Source of the DNA: Lycium barbarum
Taxonomy: Eukaryota > Streptophyta > Magnoliopsida > Solanales > Solanaceae
Assembly: GCF_019175385.1 (NCBI RefSeq)
Contig: NC_083337.1
Span: 46,166,938 to 46,230,937, forward strand
Reading direction: 5' to 3'
Length of the DNA: 64,000 nucleotides
The notes beneath the pieces are model-generated. The model made no database searches. It had not been told where the DNA came from and saw only the letters and a program-made list of their open reading frames with translations. The position numbers and the translations under genes were made by a program. Shown here one piece after another: positions 1-11,500 of the stretch (position 1 is its first letter; each line of letters opens with the position of its first letter).

Positions 1-2016
1 CCTCTAGTGAGGGGCTAGGTGAGTAATATAGTGAATATGCACACGAAAACGTGTCCTGGCCCGGGACTCAGTGAAGGATATAGCGATAAGCACGAGCAGA
101 ATAATAAGCAACCACATACATGCAAATCATCTTTTGAGACTCAATAGATAAGTAACTAACCAGCTCTAAAGTGTCAGGATAATAATCATATTCAGTTCTT
201 TTTTAAATCTCATTACAAGCTATAGCAAGGAACGTTTCAGATTTCATGTACATGTATCAATTTGACATGGTGTAACTTTTGATAGTCAAGTATGCCTCTA
301 ATTATGCAATTCTTTAAGAGTCGGAACTTCTATACATCATTCATTAGTCAATCATACAGTAGGCTCGTGACCATAACATTACGGAATGAATAGAATCATA
401 AGTCATGCTTGGAACTAGAGAGTAGAATTTACCCCAAGGTTCATATCATTTCTTACTTACGTCTAGGACATGCCAAAAGAAAGAAGGAATAGGCTTTACA
501 TACCTTTAGCGTTTAGTCGTATTATAACTTGTACTTGCTGCCCAATAGTACTTATCCTATATCAAGATATCAAGAGCTACAATTAGTCTACGAGGGAATT
601 CAATATGTATTTTAACGTTAACAATCCCTTTCCAACATTTAGACGATTTTTCTTTCGCATTCAAACCAACTGGTACTACAAGCTAATATTGTTAGTCATT
701 CTTTCATGTATCAATCCGAACTTGTTTAAACATGACTTAAGGGAACTTTGGACAGTCCGTACATCATTTAAAACAGGTCATTATCCACGGCCAAACAACA
801 CACACAACATTACCATTTTCGCTTCGCAATTTTCCAACTTCAACTACAACGACAACAACACGTTTACAACATTACTTATACGATTATTGGAACTGTTTTA
901 GCATCATATTAACTCTTACAACAGCCCACAAACCATTTCAATTTCAACTTGAATCATTAAACTTCACTTTCACTATACGTTCATAACAATAATCAACATT
1001 CAACATACACTAATTCACTCCTAACATTAAAACAGTCCACGGTTTGGACTGTTTTCCCCCTTCAACATGATTCATTTCTTTAACACCTCAATTCACATAT
1101 TCATAATGCATACAATACACCACAATGTCCATAACAACAACAATCAAAACATGACACAAAACAGTCCATAAATTCCTCTAAAACAGCCCCGTACACAGCT
1201 TCAACACAACTACAACAACTTCATGATTTTCATCCATTTATCCACACTACAACACATTCAATTCATTCTCAATACATGTACAAGAAGATTAAGCATGATT
1301 CCATTTAAGTCTACAACACACGGCCCACTTCAACTTCAAGAAAAACAGTCCAATACCAACATGCAACATCATAAACATTCAATTCACCACAAAACACATG
1401 AGAAGGGATCAATTCTTACCTTGTAACTCAACACTTCAATCGGCTAGCCCTTCACTTTCACTTCTTGAATTTTAACACTTGTTCTTGCTACCCCCAATGA
1501 ATGCTACATGTTATTATGCACCTATAAGGGAGTTGAATTGCTTGAAAACTGATTTTTTTTGGAGCAATTTGGAGGAGGGTGTTCTCGGCCAGCTTGTAGC
1601 CGAGAGCCTCTCTCTCTATCACTATATTTTCTACACTTTGTAAATGTTGAAATGAGATAGTTAGTTGATAATGAATCAGAATTTTGCCTTATATATGAGT
1701 TGCAAGGGTTGGACAAGTGTCCCACTCAATATTTGGGTCAAATATTCTTTGACCATTCCACTATACTTACACGGCCACTTTGGCTTGTTTAGTGGACTGA
1801 TATTTGTTTCCCAATCCCACTTAATAATCTAACCATGGTTAATTTAATCCCAATTTTCCATTAATGCTTCTATACCAAACGAAATTTGTAGGTAACTTGT
1901 GACTTGAAACGAAACCTGAAGTTAAAGTCTCTACTTCGTATCTTAAAATAGTCTTGTCTTTAACTTGTCGCGTTTAGTTTAAAACGTCCCAATGTATGAA
2001 AATATGGGATATAACA
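1..2016 (-). mobile_element. Element F: right end of a minus-strand Tekay-like LTR
   Basis: Partial LTR running off the left edge. Its right end reads GGGATATAACA, the reverse complement of an LTR start TGTTATATCCC, close to the starts of A and B. Positions 1-130 match the GTGTCC-GGCCC repeat zone of B LTRs. On the minus strand a TATA-like ATATATAAGG lies at 1688-1697 and a donor-like AAGGTAAG at about 1419. A GTATGT-type donor follows at 503. The next five bases, CCAAG (2017-2021), should be one copy of its TSD; the other is outside the window. No polypurine tract follows, so this is a solo LTR or the 5' LTR of a minus-strand element. The ORFs at 605-901, 1223-1426 and 1522-1725 have no retroelement motif and I do not call them genes. 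Confidence 0.75.
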
Positions 2017-2368
2017 CCAAGCTTATGATTTCAATGTGAATATGAGAATGTTGAGTTATTTTCGTGATTTTCTTGATTTTTATTCATTGTTGTTAATCTC
2101 GCCTTATAATAATTGTTCATTTAAGGTGAGATAGAGCGATGATGATTATTCCATAATATAATCGGAGGTTACTGACCTTACGTCACTTCGATGTATTTAT
2201 AGCTTTTATTTGGCTCTCATGCATGCTTTATATATATGTATGTATTTTCTCACACCACGCCGCGCTATAATCGGCCGGACATGGCACATAGATGTGCACA
2301 CCCCTGCAGTGGGCATGTTATGATATTTCCCCGGAAGCAGTACGCTCGGATGCGGGCTAATGATGATA

Positions 2369-2530
2369 ACACCGAGCCTTAATGGCAAGGCATGATACTA
2401 TATATATATGACACCGAGCATTAATGGCCGGGCATGATACTATATATATGACGCCGAGCCTTAATGGCCGGGCATGATACTATATATATGACACCAAGCC
2501 TTAATGGCCGGGCATGGTACTATATATATG
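2369..2530 (+). repeat. Four-copy ~41-bp tandem repeat in LTR E
   Basis: Four head-to-tail units of about 40-41 bp, each with ACACCGAGCCTTAATGGCC followed by GGGCATGATAC and a short TA run. Related CCGAG..GGCCGGG words occur singly in the C LTRs and, reversed, in the repeat zones of B. Confidence 0.9.
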
Positions 2531-2664
2531 TATAAAAATGTTTTTTTTAAAAGGCTAAGCATGCATGACACCGCCTTATGAAGCATCCAGATGTACAAGT
2601 TATCTCCCTTATTCCATGTTCCCTTTCATATCTATATTGTGTTGTTATTCATGCCATACATACT

Positions 2665-2720
2665 CAGTACATTATTCGTACTGACATCCCTTCTTGTGGA
2701 CGCTGCGCTCATGCCCGCAG
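2665..2720 (+). other. Conserved triple-hairpin block in LTR E
   Basis: CAGTAC/GTACTG inverted repeat, then a short ATCC..GGA pairing, then CTGCG..CGCAG around CTCATGCC. It is the E copy of a three-hairpin array found at the same relative place in every readable Tekay-like LTR in the window; see findings. Confidence 0.7.
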
Positions 2721-3177
2721 GTAGGTAGGGAGACGGATCAGACCCGTAGGTGTTCTATCAGCAGATTCTCAGGCGCACTCCACTTACTTCGGAGCTGCAG
2801 TCTATTTGGTATTGTCCTTATGATCATTTGAAATCTATGTAGAGGCTCGTAGACATTTCTATACAGTTGGATGTTTTATAGCTCCACCGGTTCATATTGT
2901 TGTATAATATATTGGTGGCCTTGTCGGCCTTATTTTGAGCTCTTGAAACCTGTTAGCCTTGCTAGCTTTATGACATACGTTATGTTGTGGCGACCTTATC
3001 GGTCCGCACATGAACACATGTGCTGAATGATCGGATATTCCTATGTTGGGCCTTTTCTGCGTGCAGGTGTTCTTTGAGTTATGGTTTATAATGTTCAAAG
3101 TAACGGATAAGTCAGGTTGTTCCCGCTTTCCCGGCCTACGGGTCGGAGCCCGTCATACTCCTCATAGCGGTGTGACA

Positions 3178-3225
3178 CTGTCTATTTGAACCTGCGAGCA
3201 TGAACGCAGCCCCCCGAGCAATAGG
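3178..3225 (-). mobile_element. Element G: left fragment of its LTR, between E and C
   Basis: 48 bp of a minus-strand LTR stranded between the right end of E and the left end of C. It reads CTGCGAGCATGAACGCAG and then a C run, the third hairpin of the shared LTR block in reverse complement. It continues at 47349 after the whole C insertion. The join is supported by the ATAGG duplication (3221-3225 and 47344-47348) and by continuity of the hairpin block. Confidence 0.85.
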
Positions 3226-3584
3226 TGTTACTCCTCAAAAATTTCGTATATGTTGCCTTGTGGATAGGATAATGTAAGCTTAAGGTAATTGTGAAATCCT
3301 TATGAGATTACGGGAAGTATTAGATAGCTTAAGGTTCACACCATAAGATTTCGATGTTATACGAATATGTGAAGTTTAGTACGTTGAAGGAAGTGAAATA
3401 TAAGTCGTGTTCGGAAAGGTTTCCGCTACAATAGAGTTAATTTTTATTTAGTAATATCTTGAAGGGATGCTATAAGGCCCATTGTATGGTTAATGAAGTA
3501 TTATATAAGTGTCAAGAAGGTTCCACGAGGATTAGAAGTCAAACGAATCAACGAGAGAAAGTTCCGCACAACAAGGAGTTATAC

Positions 3585-3725
3585 GACCACTTATACGGTC
3601 CGTATAAGAGGGGTCCATATAACCCAACCTTTACAGAAAGGGGTAATTCCATAGTGGTGTTATACGGTCCACTTATATGTACCGTATAATATTGTACGGA
3701 CCGTATAACTGGTCCGTATAAAATC
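3585..3725 (+). promoter_or_regulatory. U3 palindrome cluster and TATA box of C left LTR
   Basis: Contains the perfect 17-bp palindrome TTATACGGTCCGTATAA (3591-3607) plus several half or imperfect copies up to about 3722. TATAAATAG follows at 3750-3758, about 30-40 bp before the likely transcription start. The right LTR repeats the layout (21571-21715, TATA at 21738-21746). A regulatory role is inferred from position; the repeats are seen directly. Confidence 0.7.
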
Positions 3726-4468
3726 CACCGAGCAGATTTTTAAGTTTTGTATAAATAGATGCCCTTGGTTCTTTTATTTCATTTTTCATCTTCTACAAGT
3801 ATTGAGAGCTCAAAACCCTTCTCTAAACTTATTCCACCCCAATCCAAGAGAAAACAAAGATCAAGAGGCAAGAATCAAAGTGTTCATAAGTTAGAAGGTT
3901 TCCTAGGGTTTGTAGACTAGAAGAGATTCTTGAGTATTGAAGCTAGGGTTTTCACATAAGTTCATAGCTACTCCAAAGCTTATTCTCATGAGATAAAAGG
4001 TTAGTTTTAATGCTTATTTCATGCTATCATGAATGCTTAGTTGTTAAAGAACTTGGGTTGAAGAAGAGAATAGAAAAAGAGGGCTAAATGTAACTTTTGT
4101 GATGTTTTTAAGTAGTGAGCTAACTTGAGTCATGATTACTAGTATAATATGGATATAATCTTGTTATGGAAGGTAATAATGGTGATGGAGAAGCATTATA
4201 TTAAAATGTGCTAAATGGGTATGAAGTTGCTAGTATGAGTCGAAGACGAGGGTGAATATTGAAGGCCTAGTGTAATGTGATTACTTGATTTGGATATTAT
4301 GAGTGTATTATGGATGTTATTGTGGTTTTTGGGAGTTGTTTTGTGATATGGTGGAAGTTGACGAAATAGGGAAAATGCTGCCCAATTTTCATTAGACTAT
4401 GAATTATTCTAGTTTGAATTTAAGAGTATCATTAAGGCTTAATCATGGTATGGATCCTTCTAATGTAG

Positions 4469-4517
4469 ATTATTCAAGCTTCAATGGTGAACGTTAGATT
4501 GTTAAGAAGACAAAGAG
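4469..4517 (+). other. Exon-like block in C left LTR
   Basis: 49 nt starting after TAATGTAG and ending before GTATGTAAGG, a good plant 5' splice site. The C right LTR copy (22458-22506) has the same length. Homologous blocks occur in LTRs of A, B, D, G, H and I. Confidence 0.6.
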
Positions 4518-5676
4518 GTATGTAAGGCTAACCCTTCTTTCAATAAGGCATGGTTATATATATATATATATATCACTTCATGAGTTCTATTATGTCCTTC
4601 AAATGATTCTATCTCTAAAGCTACTAAAGCTTATGATCCTCGATACTTTCATAATTCCATTGCATCCATTATATGATAGTTGATCCTTCAAGGACAGACG
4701 TAACAAAAACGATAATGGTAATGATGTTGATAATACTTATGGACTCTTAAGTATATGTGTCTAAGTATGTATGACTATTATGTAACACCGAGCTTATATG
4801 GCCGGGTATGATATCTATTGCGCGCACACCACTGCAGTTGGGTACGGATGACACTGGGCCTTGGTAGGGCCACGTTTGTATAATCACCGAGCCTTGTCAT
4901 GGCCAGGTATGTGAAACCACCGAACCTCCATGGTCGGGTATGCTATAGATATGAATATGTATATGAATACAGATGCGAATATGGATACAGATGTAGATAT
5001 ATGTATACGTTTATATGTATGTACACGAGCACGCATTAGAAATGGAAGGTCCCTATGAAAGACAAGTAGGTAATTATGATGATGGCTCTACTATCTCCCG
5101 ATTCTCCCATCTTATGCTATTTCTCATGCTGTCTCTTATGCTCTTATTATGATGTTGATTATGATTTACATACTGAGTACATTATCTGTACTAACGTCCT
5201 TTTGTTTGTGGACATTGCGGCATGCCCGCAAGTGGCCAGGGAGACTGGCTTGATCCATAACTTTCTTATTCAGGGCCTACATAGAGGAGCTCCATTTCAT
5301 CCGGAGCTATAGCTTTTGGTATTATTCTTTTGTGTACATACATGGGCACGGCGGGGTCCTGTCCCGCCTATATGATGTTACCTAATTTTCTTAGAGGCTC
5401 GTAGACAGTTATATATGATTAGTTGTCTTGAAGCCTTGTCGGCTTATATTTTGTATATCATTTTGATAGCCTCGTCGGCTTATGTACGTTGATATGGGTA
5501 TAGTTGTTAATGATGTTATGAATGTATCGTTGCCCAATACGATTAGCATGAATGACGGATAGAAATTATGATTAAGCTATGTAGCCTACCTAGATGTAAA
5601 TGTGGATGTACGATAAGAGGTACTCGGGTGGGTTAGCACCGGGTGCCCGTCATGGCCCTTCGATTAGGACGTGACA

Positions 5677-5885
5677 AAATTGGTATCAGAACAGTTCTGT
5701 CCTAGGGTGTGTCTTTGAGCTGTGTCCAGTAGAGTCTTGTTTATAAGTGTGTTACACGCCACGCCTATAAATAGGAGGCTGCGAGCATTTTAGTAATGAA
5801 TGACCTTCTTTTTTCATAAGATCGTGCGATAGAGCCATGATATAAGGATTTCTCTTTCCTTAACTGTGTATTGTGTATTTCAAAG
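5677..5885 (+). other. Primer binding site and leader of C
   Basis: TGGTATCAGAAC (5681-5692) is a near match to the 3' end of plant initiator Met tRNA, TGGTATCAGAGC, with one changed base. The leader follows, with hairpin 5740-5771 and the conserved ATCGTGCGATAGAGCC near 5821. It ends TTTCAAAG at the place where the gag start would be. Confidence 0.85.
5740..5771 (+). other. Conserved leader stem-loop, C copy
   Basis: TTTATA and GTGTG pair with CACGC and TATAAA around an 8-nt loop. Equivalent stems with different bases occur in A (31522-31555), H (8450-8488), B (44049-44087) and D (52501-52536). Confidence 0.65.
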
Positions 5886-6054
5886 ATTCTTGTAAAATGA
5901 AAAGCTACAGCATCCCAAAAAGCCAAGACAGTGGCAGAAAAACGGTCTAAAAGAGCACAGCCAACAGATATAGAGGAGGGTGAGTCCCAAAATGCGGCTC
6001 AATCTCAGTTCTCTCATTCAGTGCCTATTTTTTAGGAGCGCGAGGGAACCTCAG
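5886..6054 (+). pseudogene. C gag, 5' fragment (start codon lost, cut by H)
   Basis: Homologous to the gag starts of H and A (the lysine- and alanine-rich KATAAQK stretch). The expected ATG is ATT at 5886-5888, and the fifth codon, GGA in H, is TGA here, so translation could not begin normally. The reading is cut at 6054 by H and resumes at 15918. Confidence 0.8.
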
Positions 6055-8389
6055 TGTTACACCTCGGAAATTTTTCGCGAGCCTACAATGAATAGACCAA
6101 TGAAGGGTATGAGTGTGCGATGTTTTCTAAGTATGGAATGACTAATTATGAATTTTTGGAAATAAGAAAGTTGCGGAATTTTATTTCAGCCCAGTGGTCG
6201 TAAAGTGAATTACGACCCGTAAAGTGATTTACGGACCGTAAAGTGCCACCATCCTTAAACATTTCAAAAGTTTTGACTTTCTGTTAAATGTTGAAATGGT
6301 AAAATACGACCCAGAATACGGACCGTAAATCGAAATACGGCCCGTAAACTGAGTCGTAAACTGCCATGATCTCCAGCCAACCTTTCTGTTTCTGATATGC
6401 TTAAATACGACTGTGGAGGACGGTCCGTAAACTGTGGTATACGACCACTGTACACCCCGACTGTTGTTCATTAAAAATTAGAGTTTGAGTATTAAAAAGG
6501 GACCCTAACCTCATTTTATTTCATTTCTCATCTCCACAATTCAAGAACACTCTAGAATATTCTCCAAACACTTCATCCAAGAGAATCAAAGGAACATCAA
6601 GATAAACAACATTAAATCCATGAAGCCAAGTGTATGAAACTCAAGTGAAGTTCATCCAAACCAAGAAATCTCAAAGGAGGTGAAGTAGGGTTTGGTGAAA
6701 GAGGAAGGAATTCCACTCTAGACTTATTCCACCATCATCCAAGGTAAGCTTCATGACCATTTTATATTGTTTAAGGTATTGGAAGGTTAAGATACCCGAA
6801 TAGTAGAAGAACATAGCAATAGGGTCTTTCAAGAGTGAATAGTGTCATGAGTGAGTGGTAGTTGAATTGAATCATGAATGTTAGTGTGTTTTGAGTATGA
6901 ATATGTTATAAATGACATGTAGACCATGATATAAGTGTGATATATGGGAAAATACGATAGCGAACCCAAAACCATAAATGTGGGGAAAAATGAAGAGAAA
7001 TGGTGGATCATGGCCATTGTATATGAATGATAATTGTGAATTGCTATATTATGATTGTTATTGTGGGTGATTGGGAGTTGATTTGGAATACGGGAAAAGT
7101 AGTATAAACAAAGGAAGTGCTGCCCAATTTTCTCTAGAAAATAGTAGCGCGTTCTTATAGTTGGTTAACTAACGATCGTACGAATCCTCTTTTTGAAGGT
7201 AGAGGCATGACATTGAAGGAGAATAAGTAAACGCTAAATTGCTTAAACTACAAAGGTATATGAGGCTAGTCCCTTCCTTCTAATGGCTTGAATCCTATAG
7301 CATAAATTCCTTTCCTCTTCATGAGTTCATGTATTCCGAAGAAAGCTAAAAAGTCTAATTCTATAAATGTCTATATAACATAAGAGATATAATACTAAGA
7401 TGCCATAATGATGAAGATATTATTGATTACCCACACTCACCTTATGTGCTAATTCCTTCAAGGTGAGGCAGAATGTCAATAATTGCTCCATAATGAAATC
7501 GGGGAATCACGATCTTACGTCACCCCGATAAAGTATAGTTGATCTTGAGCTTTACGCATGTACTATAATAATATGAGCATGTTATGATAATATTAAACCG
7601 CGCCTAGTTGGACGGACAGTCACCGCTAAGGCGGGCAGCTATACGGATACACCATGACCATTTGGCATGGGCAGACACCATTAGTGGGCGGCATGAGATG
7701 GTACCCCGGACGCGGGAGGCCTGGACGCGGGCTATTGTTATTGATCATCACACCGTTCCATTATGGACGGGCAGCTTACATATTATGCATATATGATATG
7801 ATGATGAGTATGAGTAAGACAGCATGCATTACTTCTCTTATGATTGTCATTCAGGTCCAGATGTTTCATATTGATGTTCTTATTATATTATTGTTGTCTT
7901 CCTTCATTGTTTGTGCCTCTCATACTCAGTACAATATTCGTACTGACGTCCGGTTTCTTTGGACGCTGTGTTCATGCCCACAGGTAGACAGGGAGGTGAG
8001 CTTGATCCAGATCCATAGTAGCTGTCAGCTGATTGAGAGCACTCCATTGTTCGTAGGTGCTTGTGATTCTCCTTTCGGGTATATATGCATATTTTGGGCA
8101 CGACGGAGTCTTGTTCCGTCAATATATATACAGTCTGTCAGTAGAGGCTCATAGATACGCAGTGTGGGTTAGCTGGTCTCACAAGATGTTATTATATGTA
8201 TATATTATTTTGATGGCCGAGAGGCAAATGCATATAAAGCATTTATACTCCTATCTAAAATATGTTTTTCCTATAATTCGTGTATGAAGTTGATAAAAGG
8301 GCCTTAAGTGAGTAAGATGAGTGGGAGAGTGAGTGGTGCTCGGTGGCTAGCCCCGGGTACCCGTCGCGGCCCCTAGCTGGGTCGTGACA
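6055..8389 (+). repeat. Left LTR of H
   Basis: 2335 bp. The U3 has repeated GTAAAGTG and TTTACGGACCGTAAA-type palindromes (about 6197-6440), then TATTAAAAAG near 6490 as the likely TATA. A strong donor CAAGGTAAG lies at 6744, the exon-like block at 7199-7255, and the triple hairpin at 7926-7983. The 166-aa ORF at 7654-8154 lies in the R/U5 part; it is kept only partly in the right LTR (161 aa) and has no domain, so I treat it as chance. Confidence 0.95.
7199..7255 (+). other. Exon-like block in H left LTR
   Basis: 57 nt after TTTTTGAAG and before GTATATGAGG. The right-LTR copy 14737-14793 is also 57 nt and keeps the better donor GTATGTGAGG. Purine-rich core with TTGAAGGAGAATAAG. Confidence 0.6.
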
Positions 8390-8594
8390 AAAGTGGTATC
8401 AGAGCCAGGTTCATCCTAGGAAGTGTCTACAAGTTGTGTCTAGTAGAGTCTTGTTTATGGTGTGTTACGTGCCACGCTAATGAACAAGAGGCTACAGGGC
8501 ATTTAGGAAAATGACCATCCTTCTTCTTTTGAGATCGTGCGATAGAGCCGTGCGTAAGATTTTATTCTCCCTAATAGTGTGCTGTGATTTCAGA
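8390..8594 (+). other. Primer binding site and leader of H
   Basis: TGGTATCAGAGCC (8394-8406) complements the initiator Met tRNA 3' end. The leader contains the long stem-loop 8450-8488 (CTTGTT with AACAAG, then TAT and GGTGTG paired with wobble to CACGCT), the conserved ATCGTGCGATAGAGCC (about 8533-8549), and a pyrimidine-containing tract ending TTTCAG just before the gag ATG at 8595. Confidence 0.88.
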
Positions 8595-11500
8595 ATGCTG
8601 CTAAAGGGAAAAGCTACAGCTGCCCAGAAGGGCAAAGCTACAACAAAAAGACGTGCGGAAATAGAGCCTCTGATGAATGTAGAAGAGGGTGAATCACAAA
8701 ATGAGGCCCCGCCCAATGTAGAAGAGCAAGGAGGAGCCTCGGCTTCGATTCCTCCAGCGGGTGCTTCGGGTCAACAAGTGACTGAGGCCATACATTTATT
8801 GACCCAATTGGTTGCCGCCCAGGCACAACGAAAGAATGCGGGCCCGAGTGATCATTCATCTAGCACGAGAGGTCGTGATTTTATGACCTTAAATCCTCCG
8901 GAGTTCTTTGGGTCGAAACCGGATGAAGATCCACAAAACTTCATTGATGAGTTGTTGAGGACCTTAAAGATTATTCATGCCTCCGAGACCGAATCCGTGG
9001 AGTTAGCTTCTTATAGACTCCGCGATGTGGCGGTATTATGGTATAACAATTGGGTAGCATCAAAGGGAGAGAACGCGCCTCCTCCGGTTTGGCAAGAATT
9101 TGTGGATGCTTTTATTCGTCATTATTTGCCACCCGAGGTCCACCGAGCTAGAGCAGACAGGTTCTTGAATCTAAAGCAAGGAAGCATGAGTGCTCTGGAA
9201 TATCGCTTGCAATTTAATTCTTTGGCCAGGTATGCCCCGACTATGGTGGCCGACATGGGGGATCGAGTGCACAGGTTTGTGAGTGGCCTGGGACCACATT
9301 TATTCAAAGATTTCTTGACAGCCTCATTGCAGGACGGGATGGACATTTCCCATATACAAGCCCATGCTCAGAATTTAGAGGGACGACAGCCACCACAAAG
9401 AAGTGATCGTGATACTGACAGGAGACAAGGCAAGAGGACTAGATCTATGGGAGCCAGCAGTGAGTATAGAGGGGGACCGAGACAGGCGTATTCTAGGCAT
9501 TCAGGCCAGTCAGCGACTAGTGTGCCTTCCAGATTTCCAGATAAGAGGTTTGACCATTCTTTCCGGTCAGGAGAGGGCCAGAGTTCGAGGGCCTCGGATT
9601 TTCAATCCAGAGGGGATTTTAGTCAGAGGGGACCCCCAGTACCGCGGTGCAGCTAGTGCGGTAGACTACATTCCGGACAGTGTCGTCGAGGTTCGGACGC
9701 CTGCTATGCCTGCGGTCAAGTTGGCCATATGATGAGAGATTGTCCCTCGATAAGAGATAGAGCCGGGACTCAGCCCACAGGTTCAGCAGCGGGTTCTTCT
9801 TCGGTACGCCCGACAGCACAGATTCCTCAGACTTCAGCATGTAGAGGTAGAGGCAGAGGGGGAGCATCTACTTCATGTGCCGTTTAGCCCCGCGTATATG
9901 TTTTATCCGGGCGACAGGATCTTCAGTCTTCCCCAGATGTCGTTATAGGTACATTAACTATGTTTTCCCGTGCTGTATATGCTTTGATCGATCCGGGTTC
10001 TACCTTATCTTATGTTACTCCGTATGTTCCTGACTGTATTGGGGTGAAATCCGAGCCAATTAGACCTTTTGAGGTATTCACTCCGATTGGTGATCCGGTA
10101 ATAGCGAGGATAGTGTACAAAAATTGTGTAGTTGTCATATGTGATCGCCGAACAAAAGCTGATTTGATTGAGCTGGAAATGCTTGATTTTGACGTAATTA
10201 TGGGTATGGATTGGTTGGCCTCGTGCTATGCTAATGTAGATTGCCGGACGAAGATGGTTCGATTTCAATTCCCGGGAGAGCCTGTGCTTGAGTGGAAGGG
10301 TAATACAGCTTCTCCAAAAGATAGGTTTATTTCCTACCTTAAGGCAAGGAAGATGATAGCCAAGGGCTACATTTACCATCTAGTTCGAGTTCATGATACC
10401 GAGGCAGAGCCACCAACTTTTCAATCAGTTCCGGTAGTGAATGAATTCCCAGATGTGTTTCTAGATGAACTTCCAGGTCTTCCTCCAGAAAGAGAGATTG
10501 ATTTTGCCATCGATGCGTTGCCGGACACCCAGCCTATTTCTGTTATCGAATAGCTCGGGCAGAATTGAAAGAGCTAAAGGCGCAGTTGAAAGACTTACTC
10601 GAGAAGGGTTTCATTAGGCCTAGTTCATCACCGTGGGGAGCACCGGTATTGTTCGTAAGGAAGAAAGACGGTTCTCTACGAATGTGTATGGATTACAGGC
10701 AGTTGAACAAGGTGACGGTGAAGAACAAATATCCTCTTCCAAGGATTGATGACTTATTCGATCAATTGCAAGGTGCCAAATGGTTTTCTAAAATAGATTT
10801 GCAATCGGGTTATCATCAGGTGAGAGTTAGAGAAGCGGACATTCCCAAAACAGCTTTCAGGACGAGATATGACCACTATGACTTCCGAGTGATGTCGTTT
10901 GGGTTGACTAACGCTCCGGCAGTGTTCATGAATCTAATGAACAATGTGTTCAGGCCACTCTTGGACTTGTTTGTGATAGTGTTTATTGATGATATTCTGG
11001 TATATTCTCGCACAGAATCGGAGCATGCAGATCATTTGAGAATTGTTCTTGGCATTCTTCGAGCTCGGGAATTATATGCGAAATTTTCAAAGTGCGAGTT
11101 TTGGCTGAATTCTGTGACATTTCTAGGCCATGTTATTTCAGGTGATGGCGTTCGAGTCGACACTCAAAAAGTTGAAGCTGTGAAGACTTGGCCAAGGCCT
11201 ACAACGCCTACGGAAGTTCGTAGTTTTCTGGGTTTAGCAGGCTATTATAGAAGATTCGTAGAGGGCTTTTCATCTATTTCAGCTCTATTGACTAAGCTAA
11301 CTCAGAAGTCCGCTAAATTTCAATGGAATGATGCGTGTGAGCGTAGTTTTCAAGAGTTGAAAGACAGATTGACTTCAGCTCCAATGTTAACACTTCCCGA
11401 AGGGCCGAATGGCTATGTCGCGTATTGTGATGCCTCCGGTGTGGGACTAGGTTGTGTATTAATTCAACATGGGAAGGTTATTGCATATGCTTCGAGACAG

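Larger units (their letters stand above)
2017..3177 (+). mobile_element. Element E: 3' portion of a plus-strand Tekay-like LTR
   Basis: Tail of an LTR ending GGTGTGACA at 3177, the usual end of the plus-strand LTRs here. It is cut on its left by F. It contains the block seen late in the LTRs of C and H: the words AAGGTGAG and TTACGTCAC, then CAGTAC/GTACTG, then CTGCG..CGCAG around a TTCATGC-like loop (2665-2720). The bases after its end, CTGTC (3178-3182), are the expected TSD copy; the other is outside the window. It may be a solo LTR or the 3' LTR of a larger element; the sequence here cannot decide. Confidence 0.75.
3226..5676 (+). repeat. Left LTR of C
   Basis: 2451 bp, TGTTAC...GTGACA. 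The U3 holds a cluster of TATACGG/CCGTATA palindromes (3585-3725) directly before TATAAATAG at 3750-3758. Downstream lie a donor-like AAAAGGTTAG at 4000, the 49-nt exon-like block 4469-4517, a TA microsatellite near 4555-4573, CCGAG..GGCCGGG words (4783-4945), and the triple-hairpin block 5175-5231. The 78-aa ORF at 5076 lies in this LTR and looks like chance. Confidence 0.93.

Noticed and set aside
7654..8154. 166-aa ORF in the H left LTR
   Set aside because: Lies in non-coding R/U5, contains the hairpin block, has no domain and is altered in the other LTR.
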